NCBI GenBank assembly: GCA_018432955.1
Contig: JAHDSE010000117.1
Location: forward strand, 1 to 39,445
DNA: 39,445 nucleotides
Direction: 5' to 3'
Origin: Syntrophomonadaceae bacterium
GTDB lineage: Bacteria > Bacillota > Syntrophomonadia > Syntrophomonadales > Syntrophomonadaceae
The notes beneath the pieces were generated by a model. That model was not told the DNA's origin. It saw only the letters and a list, made by a program, of their open reading frames with translations, and did no database searches. Shown here piece by piece: positions 16,833 to 24,966 of the stretch (positions are counted from its first letter, which is position 1; the number at the start of each line of letters is the position of its first letter). A program made the translations under genes and the position numbers.

Positions 16833-17603
16833 ATGCCAATAACTTTTGCTCTTGACAGTTTTCTGCTGATATTTGCCAGATTGTCAGGCTTGTTTATTAG
16901 TGCACCAATATTCAGCAGCCGGCAAATGCCCTTAAGAATCAAAGCACTGGTGATTGTGTTGCTTTCAGCTGTCATGGCCTATTTTGTGCCGGTTAATTAT
17001 ATGATTGAGCCAGCCACTGTGCCTTATTATATTGCTGCACTGCTGGTAGAGGTCTTTGTTGGTTACACCATGGGCTTTGTTGTATATGTAGTGTTGGCAG
17101 CTATTCAACTGGCAGGGCAGGTAATGGATATGGCCATGGGCTTTGCCATAGTGAATGTGGTTGATCCCCAAACAGGCACTCAGATTCCGCTTATGGGTAA
17201 CCTGACCCAAACCATGGCATTATTAATGTATCTGGCTATGGACGGGCATTATTATCTTTTACAGGCCATCGCCCAGAGTTACAAAATTGTACCGGTGCTG
17301 GGTGTTAAGCTGAGTCAGGATTTTTTTAACCTGCTCTTTGAAATCACTGTCTATATGTTTATTATTGCGGTAAAAATAGCTGCGCCCATATTGGTTACTG
17401 TCCTGATTACGGATATCGCTATGGGCTTTATTGCCAGAACAGTTCCTCAGATGAATGTTTTTATTGTTGGTTTGCCCTTGAAAATACTCGTAGGCTTGTT
17501 TGCTTTGCTCTTATTGCTCCCGGTGTATTTGTGGGTTTATAGTGTTCTGTTTATGCGTTTTTTTGCCTATCTGGATAGAATACTAATCGCTATGGGGTTA
17601 TAG
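16833..17603 (+). CDS. fliR: Flagellar type III export gate protein FliR
   Basis: FliR is the single-copy export gate subunit that caps the FliP ring. It has 256 residues and about six membrane helices. Conserved elements are FARLSGLFISAPIFSSRQMP near the N-terminus, GFVVYVVLAAIQLAGQVMDM in the middle and ARTVPQMNVFIVGLPLKILV in the C-terminal third. ATG start at 16833 with GAGGGGTAA upstream. flhB starts five bases after its stop. Confidence 0.96.
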   Translation: MPITFALDSFLLIFARLSGLFISAPIFSSRQMPLRIKALVIVLLSAVMAYFVPVNYMIEPATVPYYIAALLVEVFVGYTMGFVVYVVLAAIQLAGQVMDMAMGFAIVNVVDPQTGTQIPLMGNLTQTMALLMYLAMDGHYYLLQAIAQSYKIVPVLGVKLSQDFFNLLFEITVYMFIIAVKIAAPILVTVLITDIAMGFIARTVPQMNVFIVGLPLKILVGLFALLLLLPVYLWVYSVLFMRFFAYLDRILIAMGL

Positions 17604-17608
17604 TATCT

Positions 17609-18718
17609 ATGGATGATAAAATAAAACTTTTTATAATAAATCTTCAGTTATTTGCCGATGACGAAACTGGAGAGAAGACAGAAAAGGCTACTCCGCGTAA
17701 GCGTGAAGAGGCTCGAAAAAAGGGACAGGTTTTCAAGAGTACCGATCTGAATTCTGCGGTTGTACTTATTGCTGGTTCTGTTGTTGTATTTGTTACCTTT
17801 CCCTATATGGTCAGTACTATGCAAAAGTTTACCTCCCTGTATATTCTGGACCGGAGTCTCCATGAATTCTCCAATGAGTATATTTACAGCTTGCTGGTGG
17901 AAGTAGTTATACTCATGGGCAAGATGGTTTTCCCGATATTTCTTGCTACTTATGTAGCTGCTCTGCTTATAGGCTATATTCAGGTGGGCTTCGTATTCAG
18001 TACTGATCCGCTTACTCCAAAGCCTGAAAGACTGAATCCGGTAGAGGGTTTCAAGAAAACTTTTTCCAAAAGGGCTCTGGTTGAACTGAGCAAATCCTTG
18101 CTTAAGGTTATCGTAACGGCTTTTGTGGTCTATACCGTCCTGAAAAAGCATTATTATGTTTTTCCCCGTTTTGTGGACATGGAACTGGGAATAACTCTTA
18201 AAATATTAAGCGAGATTGTCTTTGAAATGGCATTGAAGGTAGGAGCAGTTTTTATAATTATTGGTATAGTGGATTACATATATCAATGGTATGAACATGA
18301 AAAATCATTAAAGATGAGCAAATATGATATAAAACAAGAATATAAACAGACTGAAGGTGATCCTCAGGTTAAGTCGCGTCAAAGGCAGATACAGCGACAA
18401 GCAGCGATGAAGAGAATGATGTCCGAGGTTCCGGATGCCGATGTGGTTATTACCAATCCAACTCATTTTGCGGTAGCTTTGAAATATGAGGCCGATCGTG
18501 TGGAAGCTCCGGTTGTTGTTGCACGGGGGCAGGATTTTGTCGCATTGAAAATCAAGGAAATTGCTCTGGCTAATGATGTAGTAGTGGTTGAGAATCCATT
18601 CCTGGCACGTACTCTGTTTTATGCTACTGATATTGGAGATCTGGTTCCGGAGGAACTGTATCAAGCAGTCGCTGAGGTACTGGCTTTTGTTTATAAACAG
18701 AAAAAAATACTCTTATAA
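17609..18718 (+). CDS. flhB: Flagellar export switch protein FlhB
   Basis: FlhB controls export specificity, switching from hook to filament substrates when it cleaves itself. The 369-residue protein has an N-terminal TEKATPRKREEARKKGQVFK segment and four membrane helices between about 45 and 220. The cytoplasmic domain contains the autocleavage motif NPTH with N283-P284 (DADVVITNPTHFAVALKYE). All features expected for a functional protein are present. Residues 1-15 are an extra hydrophobic leader, KIKLFIINLQLFADD, as in other clostridial FlhB. It lies five bases after fliR and is followed by a 308-base gap before flhA. Confidence 0.97.
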   Translation: MDDKIKLFIINLQLFADDETGEKTEKATPRKREEARKKGQVFKSTDLNSAVVLIAGSVVVFVTFPYMVSTMQKFTSLYILDRSLHEFSNEYIYSLLVEVVILMGKMVFPIFLATYVAALLIGYIQVGFVFSTDPLTPKPERLNPVEGFKKTFSKRALVELSKSLLKVIVTAFVVYTVLKKHYYVFPRFVDMELGITLKILSEIVFEMALKVGAVFIIIGIVDYIYQWYEHEKSLKMSKYDIKQEYKQTEGDPQVKSRQRQIQRQAAMKRMMSEVPDADVVITNPTHFAVALKYEADRVEAPVVVARGQDFVALKIKEIALANDVVVVENPFLARTLFYATDIGDLVPEELYQAVAEVLAFVYKQKKILL

Positions 18719-19026
18719 AAACCATTTTTATAACGAGAGTTTTGCATATATTAAAAGATCTATCTGAGCGGTAGTGAAGAATCTTAATCGTGAGCAAAGC
18801 AAAGATCGGCACCTTTAAGCGTAAGCATCAGCTTACATCAATAGTCCCGGGAGGGGGTAGCCCCCTGAGGGAATAAGACCATCCGGCTTTGCCTCAGGAT
18901 GAAAATACTACAGTACTGGGCCAATAATAGGAAATAGGAAAAACTAATTATTGCGAAATCCTCAAACAATAATACTATCCAAAAACTTGAGATATTATCC
19001 CCAGGCAAATAGCGGGAGGACTTGAA
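18719..19026. other. 308-base intergenic region with a cluster of hairpins
   Basis: No open reading frame is convincing here. Four inverted repeats follow one another: an imperfect palindrome at 18755-18785 (AAGAT...ATCTT); GTAAGC-ATCA-GCTTAC at 18821-18836; a compound stem at 18845-18872 with AGGGGG-TAG-CCCCCT inside TCCC/GGGA; and a bulged CATCCGGC/GCC/GGATG stem at 18880-18901. The G+C content is visibly higher than in the flanks. No clean T-run follows any of them. The last 120 bases are A+T-rich and lead to the flhA ribosome binding site GGGAGGA. Confidence 0.6.
18951..18978 (+). promoter_or_regulatory. Weak candidate sigma-A promoter upstream of flhA
   Basis: TTGCGA at 18951-18956 and TACTAT at 18973-18978 are separated by 16 bases. 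Each box matches four of six consensus positions. The break in operon structure after flhB makes an internal promoter plausible, but the match is weak. Confidence 0.22.
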
Positions 19027-21090
19027 ATGGAAGAAAGACCAGCAATATTTGGTCGGCTTTTTGAGTACAGTGACATATTAATAGCGGTTGTGGTAGTCAG
19101 CATAGTCATTATGATGATTATTCCAATGAATCCTGTTTTACTGGATATTTTGTTAACATTTAATATAAGCTTTGCCCTGATTATTTTGATGGTTTCCATG
19201 TTTAATCGCGAACCCCTGGAGTTTTCAGTTTTTCCTTCTTTACTTCTGGTTATGACCCTTTTCAGACTTTCACTGAATGTTTCATCAACCAGGCTTATTC
19301 TGCTGAATGGCTATGCAGGGGATGTAATCGAGGCTTTCGGTTTGTTTGTGGTTGGAGGCAACACAGTTGTTGGCCTGGTAATATTTCTAATTCTTATCGT
19401 TATACAATTTATTGTAATAACCAAAGGGGCAGAGCGAGTATCAGAGGTGGCGGCGCGTTTCACCCTCGATGCTATGCCGGGAAAACAGATGGCTATTGAC
19501 GCAGATCTTAATGCTGGACTTATTAACGAGGATGCAGCCCGTAATCGCAGAGAAAAAATCCAGAGAGAAGCAGACTTCTACGGCGCCATGGATGGGGCCA
19601 GCAAATTTGTAAAAGGTGATGCAATTGCAGGAATAGTGATTACCATAATAAATATTGTCGGCGGCTTTGTCATTGGTATGGCCCAGAAGGGGATGAGTTT
19701 GGGCGATGCAACCCAGACATATACGCTCTTAACTGTCGGTGACGGGCTGGTTACGCAGATCCCGGCTTTGCTTATATCTACAGCAACCGGGATAGTTGTC
19801 ACCAGGAGCGCCTCCAAATACAGCCTGGGAAAAGAAATCGGGTCACAGCTTTTTAATTATCCCAAAGCGCTTGGGATAGCAGCTGTTATATTGCTGGCTC
19901 TGGGAACAGTTGGCTTACCCAGATTGCCCATGTATTCACTGGCCATATTGTTTGGATTTCTTTCTTTTGCTTTTAAGACTTCAACAATAGACGAAGTTGA
20001 AGACAGTGATGAAGAGGAAATCCAGGAGGCTGAAGAAATCAAGAAAGCAGAAAATGTAGTGGAACTTCTGCAGGTGGAAAAAATGGAAATGGAACTGGGA
20101 TATGGCCTGATTCCTCTGGTTGATGCTGAACAAGGAGGCGATCTTCTCGACAGGATAGTAATGATAAGGAGGCAGTGTGCAGTTGAACTTGGTTTTATTG
20201 TGCCGCCTATTCGCATCCGGGATAATATGCAGTTAAAACCCAATGCCTATGTAGTCAAAATCAAAGGAACGGAGATTGCTTCAGGGGAGTTGATGCTGGA
20301 TAATTACCTGGCTATAGGGCCGGATATTGAAAACGATGCAGAACTGGCTGGAATTGATACTATTGAACCGGCCTTTAACCTTCCCGCACGCTGGATAGAT
20401 ACCGCAGACAAAGATAATGCAGAATTAAAAGGATATACAGTAGTAGATCCGCCATCGGTTCTGGCTACGCATCTTACATCTGTAGTAAAATCCCATGCAT
20501 CTGAACTCCTGGGACGACAGGAAATCCAAAATACGGTCGAGTTTATAAAAGAAAGCAACCCTGCGGTGGTTGATGAATTAATTCCCGATTTAATGAGCCT
20601 GGGAGATATTCAAAAAGTCCTTTCTAATCTTTTAAAGGAACAGGTTCCTATAAGAGATATGCTGACAATCATGGAAACTCTGGCGGACTTTGCAAAAATC
20701 AGCAGAGATACCGATGTTCTTACTGAATATGTACGACAGGCCTTAAAAAGACAAATAAGCAAACAATATCTGAATGACAATGGTAAATTAACGGTAATAA
20801 CCCTGGATCCATCTCTGGAAGAAATGCTTCGTGATTCAATACAACAAAGTGATTTTGGCTCATACTTGGCTCTGGATCCGGATATTGCACAAAAAGTTAT
20901 TGACAAATTATCCTTATATTATCAAGATTTAAGCAATAAGGGGATAACCCCTATTGTATTGTGTGCTCCTGTACTGAGATTATATTTCAAACGATTAATC
21001 AATCGTTTTATCCCCAATCTTCTTGTACTCTCTTATAATGAGATTGATTCCGAAGTAAATGTTGAAGTTATAGGGATGGTGTCACTATGA
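19027..21090 (+). CDS. flhA: Flagellar export gate protein FlhA
   Basis: FlhA forms the nonameric export ring and its cytoplasmic domain docks chaperone-substrate complexes. The 687-residue length is typical. There are about eight membrane helices in residues 15-310. The FHIPEP-family signature is seen at SEVAARFTLDAMPGKQMAID (about 139-158), then NEDAARNRREKIQREADFYG. The linker is acidic (EDSDEEEIQEAEE near 325-340) and the C-terminal domain is complete. ATG start at 19027 behind GGGAGGA. The stop shares bases with the flhF start (ATGA overlap). Confidence 0.97.
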   Translation: MEERPAIFGRLFEYSDILIAVVVVSIVIMMIIPMNPVLLDILLTFNISFALIILMVSMFNREPLEFSVFPSLLLVMTLFRLSLNVSSTRLILLNGYAGDVIEAFGLFVVGGNTVVGLVIFLILIVIQFIVITKGAERVSEVAARFTLDAMPGKQMAIDADLNAGLINEDAARNRREKIQREADFYGAMDGASKFVKGDAIAGIVITIINIVGGFVIGMAQKGMSLGDATQTYTLLTVGDGLVTQIPALLISTATGIVVTRSASKYSLGKEIGSQLFNYPKALGIAAVILLALGTVGLPRLPMYSLAILFGFLSFAFKTSTIDEVEDSDEEEIQEAEEIKKAENVVELLQVEKMEMELGYGLIPLVDAEQGGDLLDRIVMIRRQCAVELGFIVPPIRIRDNMQLKPNAYVVKIKGTEIASGELMLDNYLAIGPDIENDAELAGIDTIEPAFNLPARWIDTADKDNAELKGYTVVDPPSVLATHLTSVVKSHASELLGRQEIQNTVEFIKESNPAVVDELIPDLMSLGDIQKVLSNLLKEQVPIRDMLTIMETLADFAKISRDTDVLTEYVRQALKRQISKQYLNDNGKLTVITLDPSLEEMLRDSIQQSDFGSYLALDPDIAQKVIDKLSLYYQDLSNKGITPIVLCAPVLRLYFKRLINRFIPNLLVLSYNEIDSEVNVEVIGMVSL

Positions 21091-22265
21091 TAATCAAAAA
21101 ATTTATTGCCAGGGATTTTAAAACTGCGATGAAGCAGGCTAAAGAGGAGATGGGGCGTGATGCTATTATTCTGCATACAGGGCAGGTGAGAAAAGGCGGA
21201 CTGCTCAGTTTCTTTTCTCGTCCGCAGGTAGAAATTACAGTGGCAGTTGACGATAGCTTGAAAGTCAGCAGTGACAAGGCGAGAAGAAATCCGGTGTTCC
21301 CATTCAGCAATTCTGTGACGAGCAAGAGCAAGCCTGTTGAATTAGAATTAGCCGCTGTTGCGAATAGTGACAAACGCGAAAAAGAACTCTTGGATGAACT
21401 GCAGAGAATGAAGCAAATAATGACTGATGTCAAACTCAAGATGTATGAAGTGGAATTTATCAAAGGAATGTCGGAAAATGTACAGATTTTCTACGAAATT
21501 CTCATTAATAATAAGGTAGAAAAAGAATTGGCTTTGAAGATTGTCAACAGTGTGGAAGCAAGGCTTCCCAGTGATAAATCCAATGATGAAAACTGGGCTA
21601 AGGATGTATGTTTGCACACCTTGCAGGAATATTTTTCCGAGGCAAAACCTATCAGCATAAGCAATGGAGAAAAAGGCAAACTGGTGTTTATGGTCGGACC
21701 CACTGGAGTAGGTAAGACTACTACCATAGCTAAACTTGCAGCAAATCTGGCTTTTACCGAGGGTAAAGAAGTAGCAGTGATAACCCTGGATACCTATAGA
21801 GTGTCAGCAGCTGAACAGTTAAGGACTTATGCAGAAATTATCGATATTCCTATTAGTGTTGTTTTCAATACTTTTGATCTGGAAGAGGCGATTAAACAAT
21901 ATGGGGATAAGGATCTGATATTTGTTGATACTGCAGGACGCAGTCCTTATCACGATGAACATATGGAGGAGTTAAGGGAGTTTATTGAAATCGGCAAACC
22001 GCATGAAATAATTCTGGTCTTAAGTGTGACTACCGATAGCAACGATATAAAAAACATTTACTGTAAGTTTAACAGCATAGGCATTGATAAAATTATCTTT
22101 ACCAAACTGGATGAAACCTCCAGTTATGGGCAAATATTAAACACTGTATATGAGGTCGAAAAACCAATTGCCTATTTGACTACAGGGCAAAACGTCCCGG
22201 ATGATATCGAGATACCCGACCCCCTGTATCTGGCAAAAATGCTTCTGAGAAGGGATGAAGCATGA
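21087..22265 (+). CDS. flhF: Flagellar biosynthesis SRP-type GTPase FlhF
   Basis: FlhF is a signal-recognition-particle-like GTPase that sets the position and number of flagella. It has 392 residues. The N-terminal B domain begins MIIKKFIARDFKTAMKQAKE. The G domain has the P-loop GPTGVGKTTTIAKLA starting at residue 204, then LDTYRVSAAEQLRTYAEI and the G3 motif FVDTAGRSPYHDEHM. G4 is TKLDET. It is downstream of flhA and upstream of flhG, the standard order; both junctions overlap by a few bases. Confidence 0.96.
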   Translation: MIIKKFIARDFKTAMKQAKEEMGRDAIILHTGQVRKGGLLSFFSRPQVEITVAVDDSLKVSSDKARRNPVFPFSNSVTSKSKPVELELAAVANSDKREKELLDELQRMKQIMTDVKLKMYEVEFIKGMSENVQIFYEILINNKVEKELALKIVNSVEARLPSDKSNDENWAKDVCLHTLQEYFSEAKPISISNGEKGKLVFMVGPTGVGKTTTIAKLAANLAFTEGKEVAVITLDTYRVSAAEQLRTYAEIIDIPISVVFNTFDLEEAIKQYGDKDLIFVDTAGRSPYHDEHMEELREFIEIGKPHEIILVLSVTTDSNDIKNIYCKFNSIGIDKIIFTKLDETSSYGQILNTVYEVEKPIAYLTTGQNVPDDIEIPDPLYLAKMLLRRDEA

Positions 22266-23167
22266 TGAGAGATCAAGCTGATAAGCTGAGACAAATGGCT
22301 CAAAATGTAAAAAGGCAAATAGAAAGCGAGATAAAAGAAGGCCAGGGAAGAAGCCGGGTTGTGGTTATAAGCAGCGGCAAAGGCGGTGTAGGAAAAAGTA
22401 CCCTGGCTATCAACCTTGCACTGAACCTTTGCGAACAGGGCCAGAAGGTTGTTCTTATGGATGCCGATATGGGGCTGGCCAATCTGGATGTTATGCTTGG
22501 CCTGACCCCCAAATATAATCTTTTCCATGTAATTAAAGAAACAAAAAAAATCAGGGATATTATAATTCAAGGACCCGGGGGTCTGGATATTATTCCAGGC
22601 GGTTCAGGAATAAGCGATCTGGCCAATTTAAAGGAAGATGAACTGAATAAATTATTGATGGAAATGAAAAAGCTGGATAGAAGTTATGATTATTTGATAA
22701 TTGATACAGGAGCTGGAATATCCAAGAATGTAACTGCATTTTTGCTTGCTGCTGATGATGTGCTGGTAATAAGTACCCCTGAGCCAACTTCTATTACTGA
22801 TGCCTACAGCATAGTGAAAAGTATTACCAGCAATTCCTATGGAGGAAACCTGTATTTGGTGGTAAACAGGGTATCCAGCAATGCTGAAGGAATAATGGTT
22901 GCTGAGAAATTCAGGCTGGTTTGTGAAAAATTCCTGGGGCAGGATATCACAATACTGGGACATATCATTAATGAACCCTTGATTGGAGAAGGTGTTAGAC
23001 GTCAGCAGGCCTTTGTTCAAATATACCCCAGAAATCAGGCGGCCAGAAACATCAAATATATCACTGGCAAACTACTGGGGAATAACGATATTATGAACTC
23101 TGCTGCTGCCAATAAAAGCGGAGGGATTAAGGGTTTTTTGGACAAATTTGCTGGTTTTCTTAAATAA
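22262..23167 (+). CDS. flhG: Flagellum-number ATPase FlhG (MinD/ParA family)
   Basis: FlhG (YlxH) is a MinD-like ATPase that regulates FlhF GTPase activity and flagellar number. The 301-residue protein carries the deviant Walker A SGKGGVGKST at 38-47, DADMGLANLDVMLGL and DTGAGISKNVTAFLLAADDV. The N-terminus has the short DQADKLRQMAQNV helix (residues 4-16), which resembles the DQA(E/K)xLR activator motif that stimulates FlhF; that element and its location separate it from true MinD. ATG 22262 overlaps the flhF stop. Confidence 0.94.
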   Translation: MMRDQADKLRQMAQNVKRQIESEIKEGQGRSRVVVISSGKGGVGKSTLAINLALNLCEQGQKVVLMDADMGLANLDVMLGLTPKYNLFHVIKETKKIRDIIIQGPGGLDIIPGGSGISDLANLKEDELNKLLMEMKKLDRSYDYLIIDTGAGISKNVTAFLLAADDVLVISTPEPTSITDAYSIVKSITSNSYGGNLYLVVNRVSSNAEGIMVAEKFRLVCEKFLGQDITILGHIINEPLIGEGVRRQQAFVQIYPRNQAARNIKYITGKLLGNNDIMNSAAANKSGGIKGFLDKFAGFLK

Positions 23168-23190
23168 TATTTGGGGGTTAGTGATAAATA

Positions 23191-23847
23191 ATGAAAGCCA
23201 AAGATATAAGGCTAAACCAGTTAGTTGAAATTGAGATTGAATTTGATTCAGGCATTGAACATCTTCCCAGTCGTGTTGAGGGAATAGAAAGAGATCATCT
23301 GCATATTTCCATGCCTATGCGTAAGGCAGCCTTTTTTCCACTCAGACTTGGACAGGAAATAAAGGTGATAGTCAAGCATAAAAACAGCAGCTTCGCTTTT
23401 TTTAGCAATGTCGTTGGCCGTAGCAAAGAACGCATACCCTTATTAATAATAAATAAACCCAAAAATTTTATTCAGGTTCCACAGAAAAGGACTTACGTAC
23501 GGCTGGAGATTGCTTTGCCTATTAATTTTAAAGTTTTATCAGAGGAAGGCGATGCTGAAATAAAGAAAGGAATAACTCTGGATATAAGTGCAGGGGGAGC
23601 TCTGTTTTTGACTCCAGCAGATATTGAAGAAAAACAAGATATAGAGATAGAAATTGAGCTTGCAGAAACGCAGTGGCTAAACTGCAGGGCAAAGGTTGTC
23701 CGTATTCTAAGCAAAGCCAAAAAAGAGGGCGACAATAATAAGGTTGCCATTGAATACGAAGGTATTAACGAAGGCCAAAGAGACAGAGTATTTAAATACA
23801 TTTTCGAAAAACAACGCGAGAGAATAAAAAAGGGAGTCCTGGAGTAA
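23191..23847 (+). CDS. PilZ-domain c-di-GMP receptor (YcgR/YpfA-like)
   Basis: Cytoplasmic c-di-GMP effector expected to slow or brake the flagellar motor, like YpfA/MotI of Bacillus and YcgR of enterics. It has 218 residues: an N-terminal YcgR-type domain at about 1-95 and a PilZ domain at about 98-212. The binding motif is visible as RTYVR (R-x3-R) near 105 and DISAGGALF (D-x-S-x2-G) near 130, both intact. ATG at 23191 with TTGGGGGTTAG upstream. It sits between flhG and cheB, linking c-di-GMP to motility by context. Binding is predicted from motifs only. Confidence 0.9.
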   Translation: MKAKDIRLNQLVEIEIEFDSGIEHLPSRVEGIERDHLHISMPMRKAAFFPLRLGQEIKVIVKHKNSSFAFFSNVVGRSKERIPLLIINKPKNFIQVPQKRTYVRLEIALPINFKVLSEEGDAEIKKGITLDISAGGALFLTPADIEEKQDIEIEIELAETQWLNCRAKVVRILSKAKKEGDNNKVAIEYEGINEGQRDRVFKYIFEKQRERIKKGVLE

Positions 23848-23861
23848 AGGGAGGAAGACTT

Positions 23862-24935
23862 GTGAGTAAGACGAAAGTCCTGGTGGTTGATGACTCTGCT
23901 TTTATGCGTAAAGTAATAGCTGACATAATAAATAGTGACCCTCTTATGGAGGTAATTGGAAAGGCTCGTAATGGAGATGAAGCAATCGGCAAAGTTATGG
24001 AATTGAATCCGGATGTAGTAACTATGGATGTTGAAATGCCAGGAACGGATGGCCTGTCCGCTCTTTCCAGGATAATGGAGCTTTCTCCTGTACCAATTAT
24101 TATGCTGAGCAGCCTGACCAAAGACGGTGCTGAGCAGACCATGAAGGCTTTGCAGCTGGGAGCTGTAGATTTTATTCCCAAGCCTTCCGGTCAAATTTCG
24201 TTGGATATTGACAAAATCAGCCAGGATATTATCAGAAAAATTAGGATTGCAGCAGGGACTAAGAAAAAATTGCAGAATTTAAATAATATCAGCGATTTTT
24301 CAGAGAGAAAAGCTCGTAATATTAATCGTGAGTTTATTCATACGGCAGGATCACTTGATAAGCTGGTGCTTATTGGGACATCAACAGGAGGGCCGAAAGC
24401 GCTTCACCAACTTATTCCTGCTTTTCCGGCGCAAATAGATGCAGGTATTCTGGTGGTTCAACATATGCCATCGGGTTTTACCCGTTCTCTTGCTGAACGG
24501 CTGGATTCTCTATCAGAAATCAGGGTGAAGGAAGCTGAAAATGGAGAAAAAATAGTTCCAGGATGTGCTTATATTGCTCCGGGGGATTATCATTTAACTG
24601 TAAAAAGCAAAAAAACTGGTCAGAAGAATGAATTGTATATTAATCTGGACAAATCAGTGCCCAGAGGAGGCCATCGTCCTTCAGTGGATGTTATGCTGGA
24701 ATCCGTGGCCGAACAGTACTGGTCCCAAATAGTGTGTGTAATAATGACTGGAATGGGTCGTGATGGAGCCGATGGGGTTAAAGCTGTTAAAGCCAGGGGA
24801 GCAAAGCTCATAGCTGAAGACCAGTCTACGTGTATAGTATATGGTATGCCGAAGGCTGCTGTTGAAACTGGAATGGTTGACAAAATAATTCCACTACAGA
24901 GCATTGGGGAAGAAGTATTAAAGATGTTGCAGTAA
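23862..24935 (+). CDS. cheB: Chemotaxis protein-glutamate methylesterase CheB
   Basis: CheB removes methyl groups from chemoreceptors when phosphorylated by CheA. The 357-residue protein has a receiver domain at 1-120 with D10-D11 and phosphoacceptor D56 (TMDVEMPGTDG), then a linker, and the methylesterase domain. Catalytic residues seen are S174 in GTSTGGPKAL, H201 in QHMPSGFTRSLAERL and D301 in MTGMGRDGADG. All are present. GTG start at 23862 with GGGAGGA at 23849-23855. The methyltransferase CheR is not in the window. Confidence 0.97.
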   Translation: MSKTKVLVVDDSAFMRKVIADIINSDPLMEVIGKARNGDEAIGKVMELNPDVVTMDVEMPGTDGLSALSRIMELSPVPIIMLSSLTKDGAEQTMKALQLGAVDFIPKPSGQISLDIDKISQDIIRKIRIAAGTKKKLQNLNNISDFSERKARNINREFIHTAGSLDKLVLIGTSTGGPKALHQLIPAFPAQIDAGILVVQHMPSGFTRSLAERLDSLSEIRVKEAENGEKIVPGCAYIAPGDYHLTVKSKKTGQKNELYINLDKSVPRGGHRPSVDVMLESVAEQYWSQIVCVIMTGMGRDGADGVKAVKARGAKLIAEDQSTCIVYGMPKAAVETGMVDKIIPLQSIGEEVLKMLQ

Positions 24936-24966
24936 TATGGATTGGAACTTGTAGGAGGTGGTTGGT

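Noticed and set aside
22455-22475. GCCGATAT string resembling a sigma-28 -10 box
   Set aside because: It is inside flhG coding sequence (the DADMG motif) with no matching TAAA box at the correct spacing.
22262-23167. Annotation as septum-site protein MinD
   Set aside because: The flhF-adjacent position and the N-terminal DQA-type activator helix favour FlhG; no minC or minE is nearby.
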